From contig NZ_QGGH01000005.1 of NCBI RefSeq assembly GCF_003148495.1, forward strand, positions 1-64,000: DNA of 64,000 nucleotides. The letters run 5' to 3'. The position numbers and the translations under genes are program-made. This DNA is from Mesorhizobium loti. GTDB taxonomy: Bacteria; Pseudomonadota; Alphaproteobacteria; Rhizobiales; Rhizobiaceae. This document shows positions 1 through 8,675 of the stretch, in pieces; positions within the stretch are counted from its first letter, which is position 1, and every line of letters begins with the position of its first letter. The notes beneath the pieces were generated by a model. That model was not told the DNA's origin. It made no database searches and saw only the letters and a list, made by a program, of their open reading frames with translations.

Positions 1-279
1 TTCAGGACCACGGACGGCGAGGCGCAGATCGTTGCTGTACGGCAAGGGCTCGGGATGACGACACTGCCGTGCTTCATTGGCGATGCCGACCCCCTGCTGG
101 TGAGGGTGCCGGGCACCGAGCTGCACATGTACGGAACGCTCTGGCTTCTCACGCAGGGGGAGACGCGCAAGACGAAGCGCGTGCGGCTCTTCACGGAGTT
201 CGTATCCCGCAGGCTCGCCGCGCACGCGCCGCTTCTCGCGGGGCTTTCTGTATCGCGCGAGGCGACGGGTCAGCCGTAG
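1..279 (+). CDS. LysR-family transcriptional regulator, C-terminal fragment
   Basis: The reading frame is open from base 1 and ends at a TAG at 277-279, so only the last 92 residues are in the window. The fragment reads like the end of a LysR effector-binding domain: a stretch around VAVRQGLGMTTLP, where LysR proteins form part of the effector pocket, then a short beta-rich part and the usual final helix (RVRLFTEFVSRRLA). The DNA-binding helix-turn-helix lies outside the window, so target and effector cannot be told. It converges on the LacI-type gene that ends at 292, with only 12 bases between the two stop codons. Confidence 0.75.
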   Translation, partial: FRTTDGEAQIVAVRQGLGMTTLPCFIGDADPLLVRVPGTELHMYGTLWLLTQGETRKTKRVRLFTEFVSRRLAAHAPLLAGLSVSREATGQP

Positions 280-291
280 CCGGTTCTGACC

Positions 292-1314
292 TCAGGCAGG
301 CGCGCCGGCAACCGATCCCCTGACCACCAGGTCGACCGGCCAGACCTCGCCGCGGGCGCCCTCCTCCAGTCCCGAAATCCGTGCCGCCAGCCGCTCGGCG
401 ACACGGGCGCCGGCGAGACGGATGGATGAACGCGTCGTCGACAGCGGCACCGAAAAATTCTCAGGCCTCAGCCAGGGGAAGACATCGTCATGGGCGATCA
501 GCGACACGTCGCCCGGAATGCTCAGGCCAAGGTCGCGCACCGCACGCACGACGCCCAGCGCCATGATCAGGCTGGAGCAGGCGATCGCCGTCGGCGCATC
601 GCCCGCTTCCAGCAAACGCCTGGTGGCGCGATAGCCGTTCTCCTCGGTCATATCAACCGAGCAGACATGGTGCTCGCCCAATGTCAGCCCGCTCGCGGCA
701 AGCGCCCGGCGCACACCGCGTTCGCGATGGATGGCGAAGGTCTCGCGATCATCACCGTTGATCAGCGCCAGCCGCCGGTGGCCGAGCTGGATCAGCAGCC
801 TGGCCGCCTCGCGGAAGGCGCCCTCATTGTCGATGTCCGTGAAGGCATAGTCGAAATCGAAACCTTCGCTGCGGCCATGGACGATGAAGGGAATGCCGAG
901 CGTGTTGACCAGCGCCACGCGCCGGTCAGCGGGCCTTGGCGAGGAGATGTAGACGGCGTCGACCTGCCGGTTGGCGACGATGCGTCGGTAGGTCGTCTCC
1001 TGGTCGTCGGCGTCGGCCGGCGACAGCACCAGGTCGAGTTCGTGCGAGCGGGCGTAGTCGCCGAGGCCGGACAGGAACTCGACGAAATGCGGATCGATGT
1101 CGACGGCGGCACCGGTAGGCAGGACATAACCGATCATACCGGTCTTGCCGGTCGCCAGCCGGCGCGCGCTCGGATTGGGGCGGTAGCCATGGCGCTTGGC
1201 GGCATCCATCACCCGCCTTCGCGTTTCCTCGTTGACCTCGGGATAGCCGTTCAGAGCGCGGCTTACCGTAGTCTGCGAAAGTGCCAGCATATGGGCGAGC
1301 TGCTTGAGGTTCAC
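292..1314 (-). CDS. aglR: LacI-family repressor of the alpha-glucoside operon (AglR-like)
   Basis: A 340-residue LacI/GalR regulator. The N-terminal helix-turn-helix is clear (LAHMLALSQTTVSRALNGY, residues 6-24) with the hinge ending near RRLATGKTG (52-59). A periplasmic-binding-protein-like effector domain follows (INGDD and ACSSLIMALG motifs). I chose the GTG at 1314 because the helix-turn-helix begins right after it and GGAG lies upstream; the longer open frame to 1740 would add about 140 residues without homology and run through the promoter region. It is divergent from aglE, as in the Sinorhizobium agl locus, and two AAAGCGCTTT palindromes lie between them. Probable role: repression of aglEFGAK and of itself until an alpha-glucoside binds. 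The aglR name rests on synteny. Confidence 0.85.
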   Translation of the reverse strand: MNLKQLAHMLALSQTTVSRALNGYPEVNEETRRRVMDAAKRHGYRPNPSARRLATGKTGMIGYVLPTGAAVDIDPHFVEFLSGLGDYARSHELDLVLSPADADDQETTYRRIVANRQVDAVYISSPRPADRRVALVNTLGIPFIVHGRSEGFDFDYAFTDIDNEGAFREAARLLIQLGHRRLALINGDDRETFAIHRERGVRRALAASGLTLGEHHVCSVDMTEENGYRATRRLLEAGDAPTAIACSSLIMALGVVRAVRDLGLSIPGDVSLIAHDDVFPWLRPENFSVPLSTTRSSIRLAGARVAERLAARISGLEEGARGEVWPVDLVVRGSVAGAPA

Positions 1315-1333
1315 GAAAGGTCTCCATTCCCTC

Positions 1334-1343
1334 AAAGCGCTTT
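1334..1343. promoter_or_regulatory. LacI-type operator, aglR-proximal
   Basis: Perfect 10-base palindrome AAAGCGCTTT, 20 bases upstream of the aglR GTG. The CG-centred, A/T-flanked form is typical for LacI-family sites. Its closeness to the aglR start suggests autoregulation. Confidence 0.6.
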
Positions 1344-1552
1344 TAAATTGAATCGACCCAAGTGCCGTAGGGGCCGGTCCATAGGAGGATGAACCATAGA
1401 CGCGGTTTGGGCCGGTTTGAAACAAGAATTGCTGCTGCGCTGCCATAAAAGCATGTTGCAGTGCACTTTTTCTGCCGCAAATGCGCGAAGTTAAATCGAT
1501 TAGCTCGCCAGCCTCTTGACTTCCAGGCGATTCAATGGCGAGATCAAAAAAG

Positions 1553-1566
1553 CCAAAGCGCTTTGG
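1553..1566. promoter_or_regulatory. LacI-type operator, aglE-proximal
   Basis: Perfect 14-base palindrome CCAAAGCGCTTTGG sharing the AAAGCGCTTT core with the site at 1334. It lies 112 bases upstream of aglE. Two sites about 220 bases apart would suit DNA looping by a tetrameric or paired LacI-family repressor. Confidence 0.7.
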
Positions 1567-1677
1567 AAGACTCTTCGAAAGGTTGCGGTTCCTTTCTGAC
1601 TGAGTCACAGTCCTGCGGCGTCGGCGGGCGGAATGGAGGTTCCGTCCGGTGTGTGTGACCCACTGGGAGGAATACCG

Positions 1678-3033
1678 ATGAAGAAAATGCTTTTGCTGGG
1701 TGCTGCGTTTGCCACGCTCGCCCTGAACGCGCCCGCGCATGCCGAATTGAAGTTCAAACCGGGTGAGGACAAGCGCTTCAACTGGGCGAACTACGAAGAG
1801 CTCAAGAAAGTCGATCTCAAGGGTGAGACGCTGACGATCTTCGGACCGTGGCGCGGTGAGGACGAAGGCCTGGTGCGCGGCGTTCTCGACTATTTCTCGG
1901 AAGCCACCGGCGTCGAGATCAAATACTCCTCCTCGGAGAATTACGAACAGCAGATCGTCATCGACACACAGGCCGGCAGCCCGCCGAACATCGCCGTGCT
2001 GCCACAGCCGGGCCTGATCCAGGACCTGGCATCGAAGGGCCTTTTGACACCCCTCGGCGACGACACCGCGAAATGGGTCAAGGACAATTACGGCGCCGGC
2101 CAGTCATGGGTCGATCTCGGCACCTTCAAGGACAAGGACGGCAAGCCGGGCTTCTTCGCGTTCCCCTACAAGGCCGACGTGAAGTCCCTGGTCTGGTATT
2201 CACCGGACAATTTCAAGGAAGCCGGCTACACGGTTCCGAAGACGCAGGAAGAACTCGCCGATCTCGAGAAGAAGATCATTGCCGACGGCGGCAAGCCGTG
2301 GTGCATCGGCCTCGGCTCCGGCGGCGCCACCGGCTGGCCGGCGACCGACTGGGTCGAAGACCTGATGCTGCGCACCCAGGCTCCGGAAGTCTACGACAAA
2401 TGGGTGAAGAACGAGATCCCATTCAACGATCCGGCGGTGGTCAACGCCATCGACATCTTCGGCAAGATCGCGACCGACGACAAGATGGTCGACGGCGGCG
2501 CCAAGGCGGTTGCGGCGACCGATTTCCGCGACAGCCCGAAGGGCCTCTTCTCGGTGCCGCCGAAATGCTACCTGCACCATCAGGCATCGTTCATCCCGAC
2601 CTTCTTCCCGGAAGGCACCAAGGTCGGCCAGGACGCGGACTTCTTCTACTTCCCGCCCTATGCTTCCAAGCCTGAACTGGGCACGCCCGTGCTCGGCGCC
2701 GGTACGCTGGCGATGATCACGAAAGACAGCAAGAGTGCCCGCGCGTTCATCGAATTCCTGAAGATGCCGCTCGCCCATGAGATCTGGATGGCCGAGGGTG
2801 GTTTCGTGACGCCGCTCAAGTCGGTCAACAAGGATGCCTACGCCAGCGACGCGCTGAAGAAGCAGGGCGAAATCCTCGCCAACGCCTCGACCTTCCGCTT
2901 CGACGGTTCCGACCTGATGCCCGGCAAGATCGGCGCCGGCGCGTTCTGGACCGGCATGATCGACCTGGTCGGCGGCAAGTCCGCGCAGGATGTCGCCACC
3001 GACATCCAGAAGAGCTGGGACGCTATCAAGTAG
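1678..3033 (+). CDS. aglE: Alpha-glucoside ABC transporter, periplasmic binding protein AglE
   Basis: A 451-residue family-1 extracellular sugar-binding protein. Residues 1-22 form a Sec signal peptide (MKKMLLLGAAF... ending in AHA before ELKFKPG). The mature part has the usual pattern of sugar receptors (LTIFGPWRGEDE, VLPQPGLIQDLA, LGAGTLAMITKDS). It captures alpha-glucosides in the periplasm and hands them to AglFG. The ATG at 1678 follows GGGAGG at 1665-1670 and begins the signal peptide; the frame could run back to 1633 but that would spoil the signal. First gene of the aglEFGAK operon; 265 bases with a strong hairpin separate it from aglF, which may keep the receptor message more abundant than the permease message. 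Confidence 0.92.
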   Translation: MKKMLLLGAAFATLALNAPAHAELKFKPGEDKRFNWANYEELKKVDLKGETLTIFGPWRGEDEGLVRGVLDYFSEATGVEIKYSSSENYEQQIVIDTQAGSPPNIAVLPQPGLIQDLASKGLLTPLGDDTAKWVKDNYGAGQSWVDLGTFKDKDGKPGFFAFPYKADVKSLVWYSPDNFKEAGYTVPKTQEELADLEKKIIADGGKPWCIGLGSGGATGWPATDWVEDLMLRTQAPEVYDKWVKNEIPFNDPAVVNAIDIFGKIATDDKMVDGGAKAVAATDFRDSPKGLFSVPPKCYLHHQASFIPTFFPEGTKVGQDADFFYFPPYASKPELGTPVLGAGTLAMITKDSKSARAFIEFLKMPLAHEIWMAEGGFVTPLKSVNKDAYASDALKKQGEILANASTFRFDGSDLMPGKIGAGAFWTGMIDLVGGKSAQDVATDIQKSWDAIK

Positions 3034-3095
3034 GCGGCCGACGGAGCTAAGCAGCCGATCGTTCGGCTGGACGTTTGGACTATCCCATCCCAAGT

Positions 3096-3122
3096 GGATC
3101 CGGGCCCTGGAGGCCCGGATCC
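3096..3122 (+). other. Intercistronic hairpin between aglE and aglF
   Basis: Perfect 11-bp inverted repeat GGATCCGGGCC / GGCCCGGATCC with a 5-base loop (CTGGA). It lies 62 bases after the aglE stop and is not followed by a T-run, so a 3' stabiliser or partial attenuator is more likely than a full terminator. Such hairpins after binding-protein genes are known to raise receptor over permease levels in other sugar ABC operons. Confidence 0.7.
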
Positions 3123-3298
3123 GACCGGCGGCCCGTGCCGCAGCGACTATCATGAGCACACAGACATCCGGCATGAAGCGCGATCAGCAAAAGGGAAAAC
3201 CCGTCTTGCCTGGCGATCGCGCTCTGAACAACTGAATCGGCGCATCTCACCGCCCGGACCGTTCGGCTTTGGCTGATGATGCGCAGGGGGAGGGACCC

Positions 3299-4312
3299 AT
3301 GGCGGCTCAGATTTTCTCGGCCATTTTCGTCATCATCGTCGGCGTCGGCGGTTGCGTCGCCTATTTCTGGGGCGCCAACAAGCTGGTCGACCTGATATTC
3401 CCGTCGCGCGGCGTTGCCGGTGCCGCGGCCATCGACAATCTGCGCCGGCAGGGGCTGGTCCGTCCCTGGCTGTTTGTTGGCCCAGCGATGATCATCCTGA
3501 CCATCTACCTGATCTATCCGGTGGTCGAGACGCTACGGCTGTCGTTCCTCGATCGCGGCGGCATCAATTTCGTCGGCTTGGCCAATTACGAATGGGCCTT
3601 CGGCGACCGCGAGTTCCGCAACTCGATCCTCAACAACATCATCTGGCTGGCGGTCGTGCCCGCCGCCTGCACCTTCCTCGGGCTGATCATCGCCGTGCTC
3701 ACCGACAAGATCTGGTGGGGCACGATCGCCAAGAGCCTGATCTTCCTGCCGCTGGCAATCTCCTTCGTCGGCGCCAGCGTCATCTGGAAATTCATCTACG
3801 AGTATCGTGGCGAGGGCCAGACGCAGATCGGCATCCTCAACGCCGTCATCCAGCATTTCGGCGGCCAGCCGCAGGTCTGGATATCGCTGCCGTTCTGGAA
3901 CAATTTCTTCCTGATGGTGATCCTGATCTGGATCCAGACCGGCTTTGCCATGGTCATCCTGTCCTCGGCCTTGCGCGGCATTCCCGAGGAAACACTGGAA
4001 GCCGCCGTTATCGACGGCGCCAATCCGTTCCAGATCTTCTGGAAGATCATGGTGCCGCAGATCTGGGGCACCATCGCCGTCGTCTGGACCACGATCACCA
4101 TTCTGGTGCTCAAAGTGTTCGACATCGTGCTGACCATGACCAACGGCCAGTGGAACAGCCAGGTGCTGGCCAATCTGATGTTCGACTGGATGTTCCGTGG
4201 CGGCGGCGATTTCGGCCGTGGCGCCACCATCGCCATCATCATCATGATCGCGGTCATTCCGATCATGGTCTGGAACATCCGCCAGGCGAACAAAGAGACG
4301 GGAGGACATTGA
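3299..4312 (+). CDS. aglF: Alpha-glucoside ABC transporter permease AglF
   Basis: A 337-residue MalF/UgpA-type inner-membrane permease. A first membrane segment lies at residues 3-25 (IFSAIFVIIVGVGGCVAYFW), followed by the conserved permease core. The EAA loop reads EETLEAAVIDGANPFQIFWKI, where the ATPase AglK docks. Start ATG at 3299 follows a strong GGGGGAGGG site (about 3286-3294). The stop overlaps the region just before aglG by one base of spacing, so the two permeases are translationally linked. It pairs with AglG to form the pore. Confidence 0.92.
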   Translation: MAAQIFSAIFVIIVGVGGCVAYFWGANKLVDLIFPSRGVAGAAAIDNLRRQGLVRPWLFVGPAMIILTIYLIYPVVETLRLSFLDRGGINFVGLANYEWAFGDREFRNSILNNIIWLAVVPAACTFLGLIIAVLTDKIWWGTIAKSLIFLPLAISFVGASVIWKFIYEYRGEGQTQIGILNAVIQHFGGQPQVWISLPFWNNFFLMVILIWIQTGFAMVILSSALRGIPEETLEAAVIDGANPFQIFWKIMVPQIWGTIAVVWTTITILVLKVFDIVLTMTNGQWNSQVLANLMFDWMFRGGGDFGRGATIAIIIMIAVIPIMVWNIRQANKETGGH

Positions 4313-4313
4313 G

Positions 4314-5468
4314 ATGGCCGTTGCGACCGGAAATTCCTTCGCCAGCCGCTTTGGCGTCCACATCGCCGTGCTTGTCTTCGTCGCGATCTGGACCATACCG
4401 ACGCTCGGCATCCTGGTCTCGTCGCTGCGCGACAAAAACCAGATCATCGCCTCGGGCTGGTGGAATTCGTTCTCCAGCTCCACCCAGACCGAAGCCGGCC
4501 GGCTGCCGGCCGCCTCTACGCAAGTCGAAAAGGACGGCAAGTTCGTCCTTCAGGGCAACATCTTCGGTGACGGTGCTGCCCGCAACATCAGCGCCTTCGG
4601 TGTCAAATCGGCGGCACCGACGCAATATCCCGCCGGCACGACAGCCGATCTCGGCGACGGCGTGACATTGCTGCTCAACGCCGACGGCAGCTTCGTCATG
4701 GCCTCGCCCAAGGCGTTCGAAGGCGATCGCGGCCAGCGCATCTACTATGCCTCGTCGGCGCCGCCGAAATTCACCACCGACAACTACAAGACGGTGTTGT
4801 TTTCGGAGGGCATCGGACGGTCGTTCATGAACTCGCTGACCGTCACCATCCCGGCGACCGTCATCCCGATCCTGATCGCCGCCTTTGCCGCCTATGCATT
4901 GGCCTGGATGCGGTTTCCCGGCCGGGCGCTGCTGATCGCGGTCATCATCGGCCTGCTGGTGGTGCCGCTGCAGATGTCGCTGATCCCGCTGTTGAAACTC
5001 TACAACGGCGTCGGCTCTTTCTTCGGCATGCCGTCGAAAACCTATCTCGGCATCTGGCTGGCGCATACCGGCTTCGGCCTGCCCTTCGCAATCTACCTGC
5101 TGCGCAGCTACATTGCCGGCCTGCCGCGCGAGATCATGGAATCGGCGCGCATCGACGGCGCCAGCGATTTCGAGATCTTCGTCAAGATCGTCTTGCCGCT
5201 GTCGTTCCCGGTGCTGGCTTCGTTTGCCATCTTCCAATTCCTGTGGGTATGGAACGATCTGCTGGTGGCGATGGTTTTCCTCGGTACAGAGGCAGACCAG
5301 ATCGTGCTGACCGCCAAGCTAAACGCCCTGTTGGGCTCACGCGGCGGCGACTGGGAGATCCTGACGACATCGGCTTTCGTGACCATCATCGTGCCGCTGA
5401 TCGTCTTCTTCTCGCTGCAGCGCTATTTTGTCCGCGGGCTGCTTGCCGGCTCGGTGAAAGGAGGCTGA
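4314..5468 (+). CDS. aglG: Alpha-glucoside ABC transporter permease AglG
   Basis: A 384-residue MalG/UgpE-type permease. It is about 100 residues longer than the common 280-residue MalG proteins because of an extra soluble segment after the first membrane helix (roughly residues 45-150), rich in short beta-like stretches and probably periplasmic; the long insert is known for AglG proteins. The EAA loop is REIMESARIDGASDFEIFVK. The C-terminus RYFVRGLLAGSVKGG is the standard ending of these permeases. It starts one base after aglF ends and stops 4 bases before aglA. Confidence 0.92.
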   Translation: MAVATGNSFASRFGVHIAVLVFVAIWTIPTLGILVSSLRDKNQIIASGWWNSFSSSTQTEAGRLPAASTQVEKDGKFVLQGNIFGDGAARNISAFGVKSAAPTQYPAGTTADLGDGVTLLLNADGSFVMASPKAFEGDRGQRIYYASSAPPKFTTDNYKTVLFSEGIGRSFMNSLTVTIPATVIPILIAAFAAYALAWMRFPGRALLIAVIIGLLVVPLQMSLIPLLKLYNGVGSFFGMPSKTYLGIWLAHTGFGLPFAIYLLRSYIAGLPREIMESARIDGASDFEIFVKIVLPLSFPVLASFAIFQFLWVWNDLLVAMVFLGTEADQIVLTAKLNALLGSRGGDWEILTTSAFVTIIVPLIVFFSLQRYFVRGLLAGSVKGG

Positions 5469-5472
5469 GACG

Positions 5473-7137
5473 ATGCAATCCGCTTTGAAGGCCAACTCGA
5501 AGCCTGATCTCGCCATCGATCGCGACTGGTGGCGAGGTGCGGTGATCTACCAGATCTATCCGCGCAGCTACCAGGACTCGAACGGCGACGGCATTGGTGA
5601 CCTCAAGGGCATCATCGGGCGGCTGCCCTACATCGCGGCACTCGGTGCGGACGCCATCTGGATTTCGCCGTTCTTCAAGTCGCCTATGAAGGATTTCGGC
5701 TATGACGTGTCAGATTACTGCGACGTCGATCCGATGTTCGGCACGCTGGCTGATTTCGACGCGCTGACAGCCGAGGCACACAGGCTGGGCCTCAAGGTGA
5801 TGATCGACGAGGTGCTGTCGCACACCGCCGACAACCACCCATGGTTCAAGGAAAGCCGCTCGAGCCGCACCAACCCGAAGGCCGACTGGTACGTCTGGGC
5901 GGACGCCAGGCCGGACGGCACGCCGCCCAACAACTGGCTGTCGATCTTCGGCGGCTCGGCCTGGCAATGGGACACCAGCCGCCAGCAATATTACCTGCAT
6001 AATTTCCTGGCCGAGCAGCCCGACCTCAACTTCCACAACCACGACGTCCAGGACGCGTTGCTCGACGTCACCCGTTTCTGGCTGGAGCGCGGCGTCGACG
6101 GCTTCCGGCTCGACACCATCAATTTCTACTTCCACAGCCAGGGCCTGGAAAACAACCCACCGCTGCCGCCGGAAGAGCGCAACGACCAGACCGCACCGGC
6201 GGTCAACCCCTACAATTACCAGGACCATCTCTACGACAAGAGCCGCCCCGAGAACCTCGGCTTCCTTGAACGGTTCCGCGCCCTGCTCGATGAATATCCG
6301 GCAACCGCCGCGGTCGGCGAGGTCGGCGATTCGCAGCGCGGACTGGAGGTGGTGGCTGCCTACACCGCCGGTGGCAAGCGCGTGCACATGTGCTATTCCT
6401 TCGATTTCCTGGCGCCGGAAAAGATCAGCGCGGCCAAGGTCCGCTCGGTGCTGGAATCCTTCGGCAAGGTGGCCAGCGACGGCTGGTCATGCTGGGCCTT
6501 CTCCAACCATGACGTGATGCGCCCGGCCTCGCGCTGGGCCGCCAATGAGGCCGACCCGACCGCCTACCTCAAGGTCATCTCGGCGCTACTGATGTCGTTG
6601 CGCGGGTCGGTCTGCATCTATCAGGGCGAGGAGCTTGGGCTCGGCGAGGCCGACCTTCGGTTCGAGGATCTGCAGGACCCCTACGGCATCCGCTTCTGGC
6701 CTGAATTCAAGGGCCGCGACGGCTGCCGCACGCCAATGGTGTGGGACGGCAGCGCCAAGAACGGCGGCTTCTCCTCGGCAAAGCCTTGGCTGCCGGTGCC
6801 GGCCAAGCATCTGGCGCAAGCGGTCAATGTCCAGCAGGGCGACGAGACTTCGCTGCTCGAACACTACCGGCGCTTTCTCAGCTTCCGGCGCGCCCATCCG
6901 GCCCTGGCCAAGGGCGATATCACCTTCATCGAAAGTGAGGGCGACACCGTCGCCTTCACGCGCCGCGCCGGCAACGAGCAGATTGTCTGCGTCTTCAATC
7001 TGGGCGCCAGGCCGGCCGAGGTTGACCTTGGCAACCGATCGCTGCAACCTTTGCCAGGACACGGATTTTCGGGGCAGACGAGCAGCGGCGCCATAAAGCT
7101 CGGCGGCTACGGCGCCTGGTTCGGGCGTATCGACTGA
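5473..7137 (+). CDS. aglA: Cytoplasmic alpha-glucosidase AglA (GH13)
   Basis: A 554-residue GH13 glucosidase of the oligo-1,6-/alpha-glucosidase type. Conserved regions: IYPRSYQDSNGDGIGDLKGI (27-47), catalytic nucleophile D214 in GFRLDT, general acid E283 in VGEVGD, and the third acid in SNHD (344-347). No signal peptide, so it hydrolyses imported disaccharides such as sucrose, maltose or trehalose to monosaccharides in the cytoplasm. It sits in the middle of the transporter operon, 4 bases after aglG. Substrate range cannot be told from sequence. Confidence 0.92.
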   Translation: MQSALKANSKPDLAIDRDWWRGAVIYQIYPRSYQDSNGDGIGDLKGIIGRLPYIAALGADAIWISPFFKSPMKDFGYDVSDYCDVDPMFGTLADFDALTAEAHRLGLKVMIDEVLSHTADNHPWFKESRSSRTNPKADWYVWADARPDGTPPNNWLSIFGGSAWQWDTSRQQYYLHNFLAEQPDLNFHNHDVQDALLDVTRFWLERGVDGFRLDTINFYFHSQGLENNPPLPPEERNDQTAPAVNPYNYQDHLYDKSRPENLGFLERFRALLDEYPATAAVGEVGDSQRGLEVVAAYTAGGKRVHMCYSFDFLAPEKISAAKVRSVLESFGKVASDGWSCWAFSNHDVMRPASRWAANEADPTAYLKVISALLMSLRGSVCIYQGEELGLGEADLRFEDLQDPYGIRFWPEFKGRDGCRTPMVWDGSAKNGGFSSAKPWLPVPAKHLAQAVNVQQGDETSLLEHYRRFLSFRRAHPALAKGDITFIESEGDTVAFTRRAGNEQIVCVFNLGARPAEVDLGNRSLQPLPGHGFSGQTSSGAIKLGGYGAWFGRID

Positions 7138-7178
7138 ATTTCAAATCACTTGAATTTCAAACTACTGGGAGGAAACCA

Positions 7179-8291
7179 ATGGCCGATGTCACGCTAAGAC
7201 AGGTGAAGAAGTCCTACGGCAATCTGAATATTCTCCACGGCATCGACCTCGATATAAAGTCGGGCGAGTTCATCGTCTTTGTCGGCCCGTCTGGCTGCGG
7301 CAAGTCGACCTTGCTGAGATCGATCGCCGGGCTCGAGGAAATCACCTCCGGCGAGCTCAAAATAGCCGGCGAAGTCGTCAACGACGTGCCGCCATCGAAG
7401 CGGGGCATCGCCATGGTGTTCCAGTCCTACGCTCTCTACCCGCACATGACCGTCTACGACAACATGGCGTTCTCGATGAAGATCGGCAAGGAGAACAAGG
7501 CCGAGATCGACCGCCGTGTGCGTCAGGCCGCCGAGATCCTGCAGCTGACCAAATATCTCGACCGCCTGCCCAAAGCGATGTCGGGCGGCCAGCGCCAGCG
7601 CGTCGCCATTGGCCGCGCCATCGTGCGTAATCCGAAAGTGTTCCTGTTCGACGAGCCGCTTTCAAACCTCGACGCCGCGCTTCGCGTCGCCACCCGCATC
7701 GAGATCGCCAAGCTCAAGGAATCGATGCCCAACACGACCATGATCTACGTCACCCACGACCAGGTCGAGGCGATGACGCTGGCCGATCGCATCGTGGTAC
7801 TCAAGGAAGGCCATATCGAGCAGGTCGGCACGCCGATGGACCTCTACAAGAAACCCGGCAATCTGTTCGTCGCCCAGTTCATCGGCTCGCCGGCCATGAA
7901 CATCCTACCCGCGACCATCGACAAGACCGGTAACCCGACCGTCGTCAGCCATGTCGGCGGGCGCAAGGCAACCGTGCCGATCACGACGCCGGCTTCGGCA
8001 AAGGGCACCGCGGTGAGTTTCGGCGTGCGGCCGGAAGATCTGATCATCTCCAGCGGCGCTGACTATCTGTTCGAGGGAACGGTCGACTATGTCGAGCAGC
8101 TCGGCGAGGTCCAGCTGGTTTATATCGACATCGGCCGCGCCGATCTGCCGCTGGTGACCAAGCTGCCCGGCAATGTCGAGGTCAAGCGCGGTTCGACATT
8201 GCGGCTGAGCGCCAATGGCGAGGACTTGCATATCTTCGATGCGGACGGACATTCCTTTGCGCTGCAAAAGCCGGAAGCAAAGGCGGCCTGA
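7179..8291 (+). CDS. aglK: Alpha-glucoside ABC transporter ATP-binding protein AglK
   Basis: A 370-residue MalK/UgpC-type ATPase. Walker A GPSGCGKST at residues 36-44, Q-loop in VFQSYALYPHMTVYDN, signature SGGQRQR, Walker B FLFDEPLSNLD and switch histidine in THDQVEAM. A C-terminal OB-like regulatory domain follows (from about residue 240). The start at 7179 is preceded by GGGAGG. It powers the AglEFG importer. Last gene of the operon; a strong bidirectional hairpin lies 25 bases past its stop. Confidence 0.93.
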   Translation: MADVTLRQVKKSYGNLNILHGIDLDIKSGEFIVFVGPSGCGKSTLLRSIAGLEEITSGELKIAGEVVNDVPPSKRGIAMVFQSYALYPHMTVYDNMAFSMKIGKENKAEIDRRVRQAAEILQLTKYLDRLPKAMSGGQRQRVAIGRAIVRNPKVFLFDEPLSNLDAALRVATRIEIAKLKESMPNTTMIYVTHDQVEAMTLADRIVVLKEGHIEQVGTPMDLYKKPGNLFVAQFIGSPAMNILPATIDKTGNPTVVSHVGGRKATVPITTPASAKGTAVSFGVRPEDLIISSGADYLFEGTVDYVEQLGEVQLVYIDIGRADLPLVTKLPGNVEVKRGSTLRLSANGEDLHIFDADGHSFALQKPEAKAA

Positions 8292-8316
8292 GGCAGGACC
8301 ACGTCTCGGACGTAAA

Positions 8317-8345
8317 AAGAGCAGCGGGCTTGGCCCGCCGCTCTT
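8317..8345. terminator. Bidirectional terminator between aglK and the DUF680 array
   Basis: Hairpin AAGAGCAGCGGGC - TTG - GCCCGCCGCTCTT with one internal mismatch, followed by TCTT on the plus side and preceded by AAAAA, which gives TTTTT on the minus side. It can stop aglK from one side and the last DUF680 gene from the other. Confidence 0.8.
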
Positions 8346-8368
8346 CTTCTGAAGATCAGCTTCGGCTG

Positions 8369-8605
8369 TTAGTGGCCGAAGAGATTCCGGTCGCTGCCCT
8401 GAGGGGCGGACTTCTGTACGTCACCCGACGAATTAAGCAGCTTCTCGACGAGGCCACCGCTGTTGCGGATCGAGCTCGTGTGCGAGGTGTCAACCGAAGT
8501 GACGGCAGGCTGGTTGGCGCTGTTGGAGCCAAAGTTGTCGCTGCCGGCGAAGGCACTGCCGGTGATGGCCAGAACGGTGGCGGCAGCAATGAGGATCTTG
8601 TTCAT
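8369..8605 (-). CDS. DUF680-family small secreted protein, copy 4
   Basis: A 78-residue protein with a 20-residue signal peptide (MNKILIAAATVLAITGSAFA) and a mature part starting GSDNFGSN. It ends with QGSDRNLFGH, the ending shared by all four copies. It is the most divergent copy: the middle carries a longer insert (GGLVEKLLNSSGDVQK). ATG at 8605 follows CAGGAGACT, the site seen at copies 3 and 4; the open frame reaches back to 8860 but that would cross the spacer hairpin. The family is, as far as I know, restricted to Mesorhizobium and has no known function. Periplasmic or secreted location is inferred. Confidence 0.8.
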   Translation of the reverse strand: MNKILIAAATVLAITGSAFAGSDNFGSNSANQPAVTSVDTSHTSSIRNSGGLVEKLLNSSGDVQKSAPQGSDRNLFGH

Positions 8606-8637
8606 TTTAGTCTCCTGAATTTTTCGAGCCTCTCCAG

Positions 8638-8660
8638 GGCGGCGGGACAGACCCGCCGTC
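8638..8660 (-). other. Conserved spacer hairpin A of the DUF680 array
   Basis: Between copies 3 and 4. A 9-bp stem (8638-8646 with 8652-8660, one G-T pair) around a 5-base loop. The same stem recurs in the two other spacers with a different loop, so the structure is kept more strictly than the loop. No T-run follows on the minus strand. Confidence 0.65.
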
Positions 8661-8675
8661 CGCGTGGGTTGGCTG

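Larger units (their letters stand above)
1315..1677. promoter_or_regulatory. Divergent aglR/aglE promoter region
   Basis: A 363-base gene-free stretch between the divergent starts of aglR and aglE. It holds two LacI-type palindromes (1334-1343 and 1553-1566, listed separately). A TTGACT at 1516-1521 could be the -35 box of aglE, but I see no good -10 box at the right distance. A GGGAGG ribosome binding site for aglE sits at 1665-1670. Small open frames here look like chance. Confidence 0.7.

Noticed and set aside
490..1392. A 300-residue plus-strand open frame opposite aglR
   Set aside because: It is a mirror of the LacI-family gene in GC-rich DNA; the antisense protein has no motif, while aglR has a clear helix-turn-helix.
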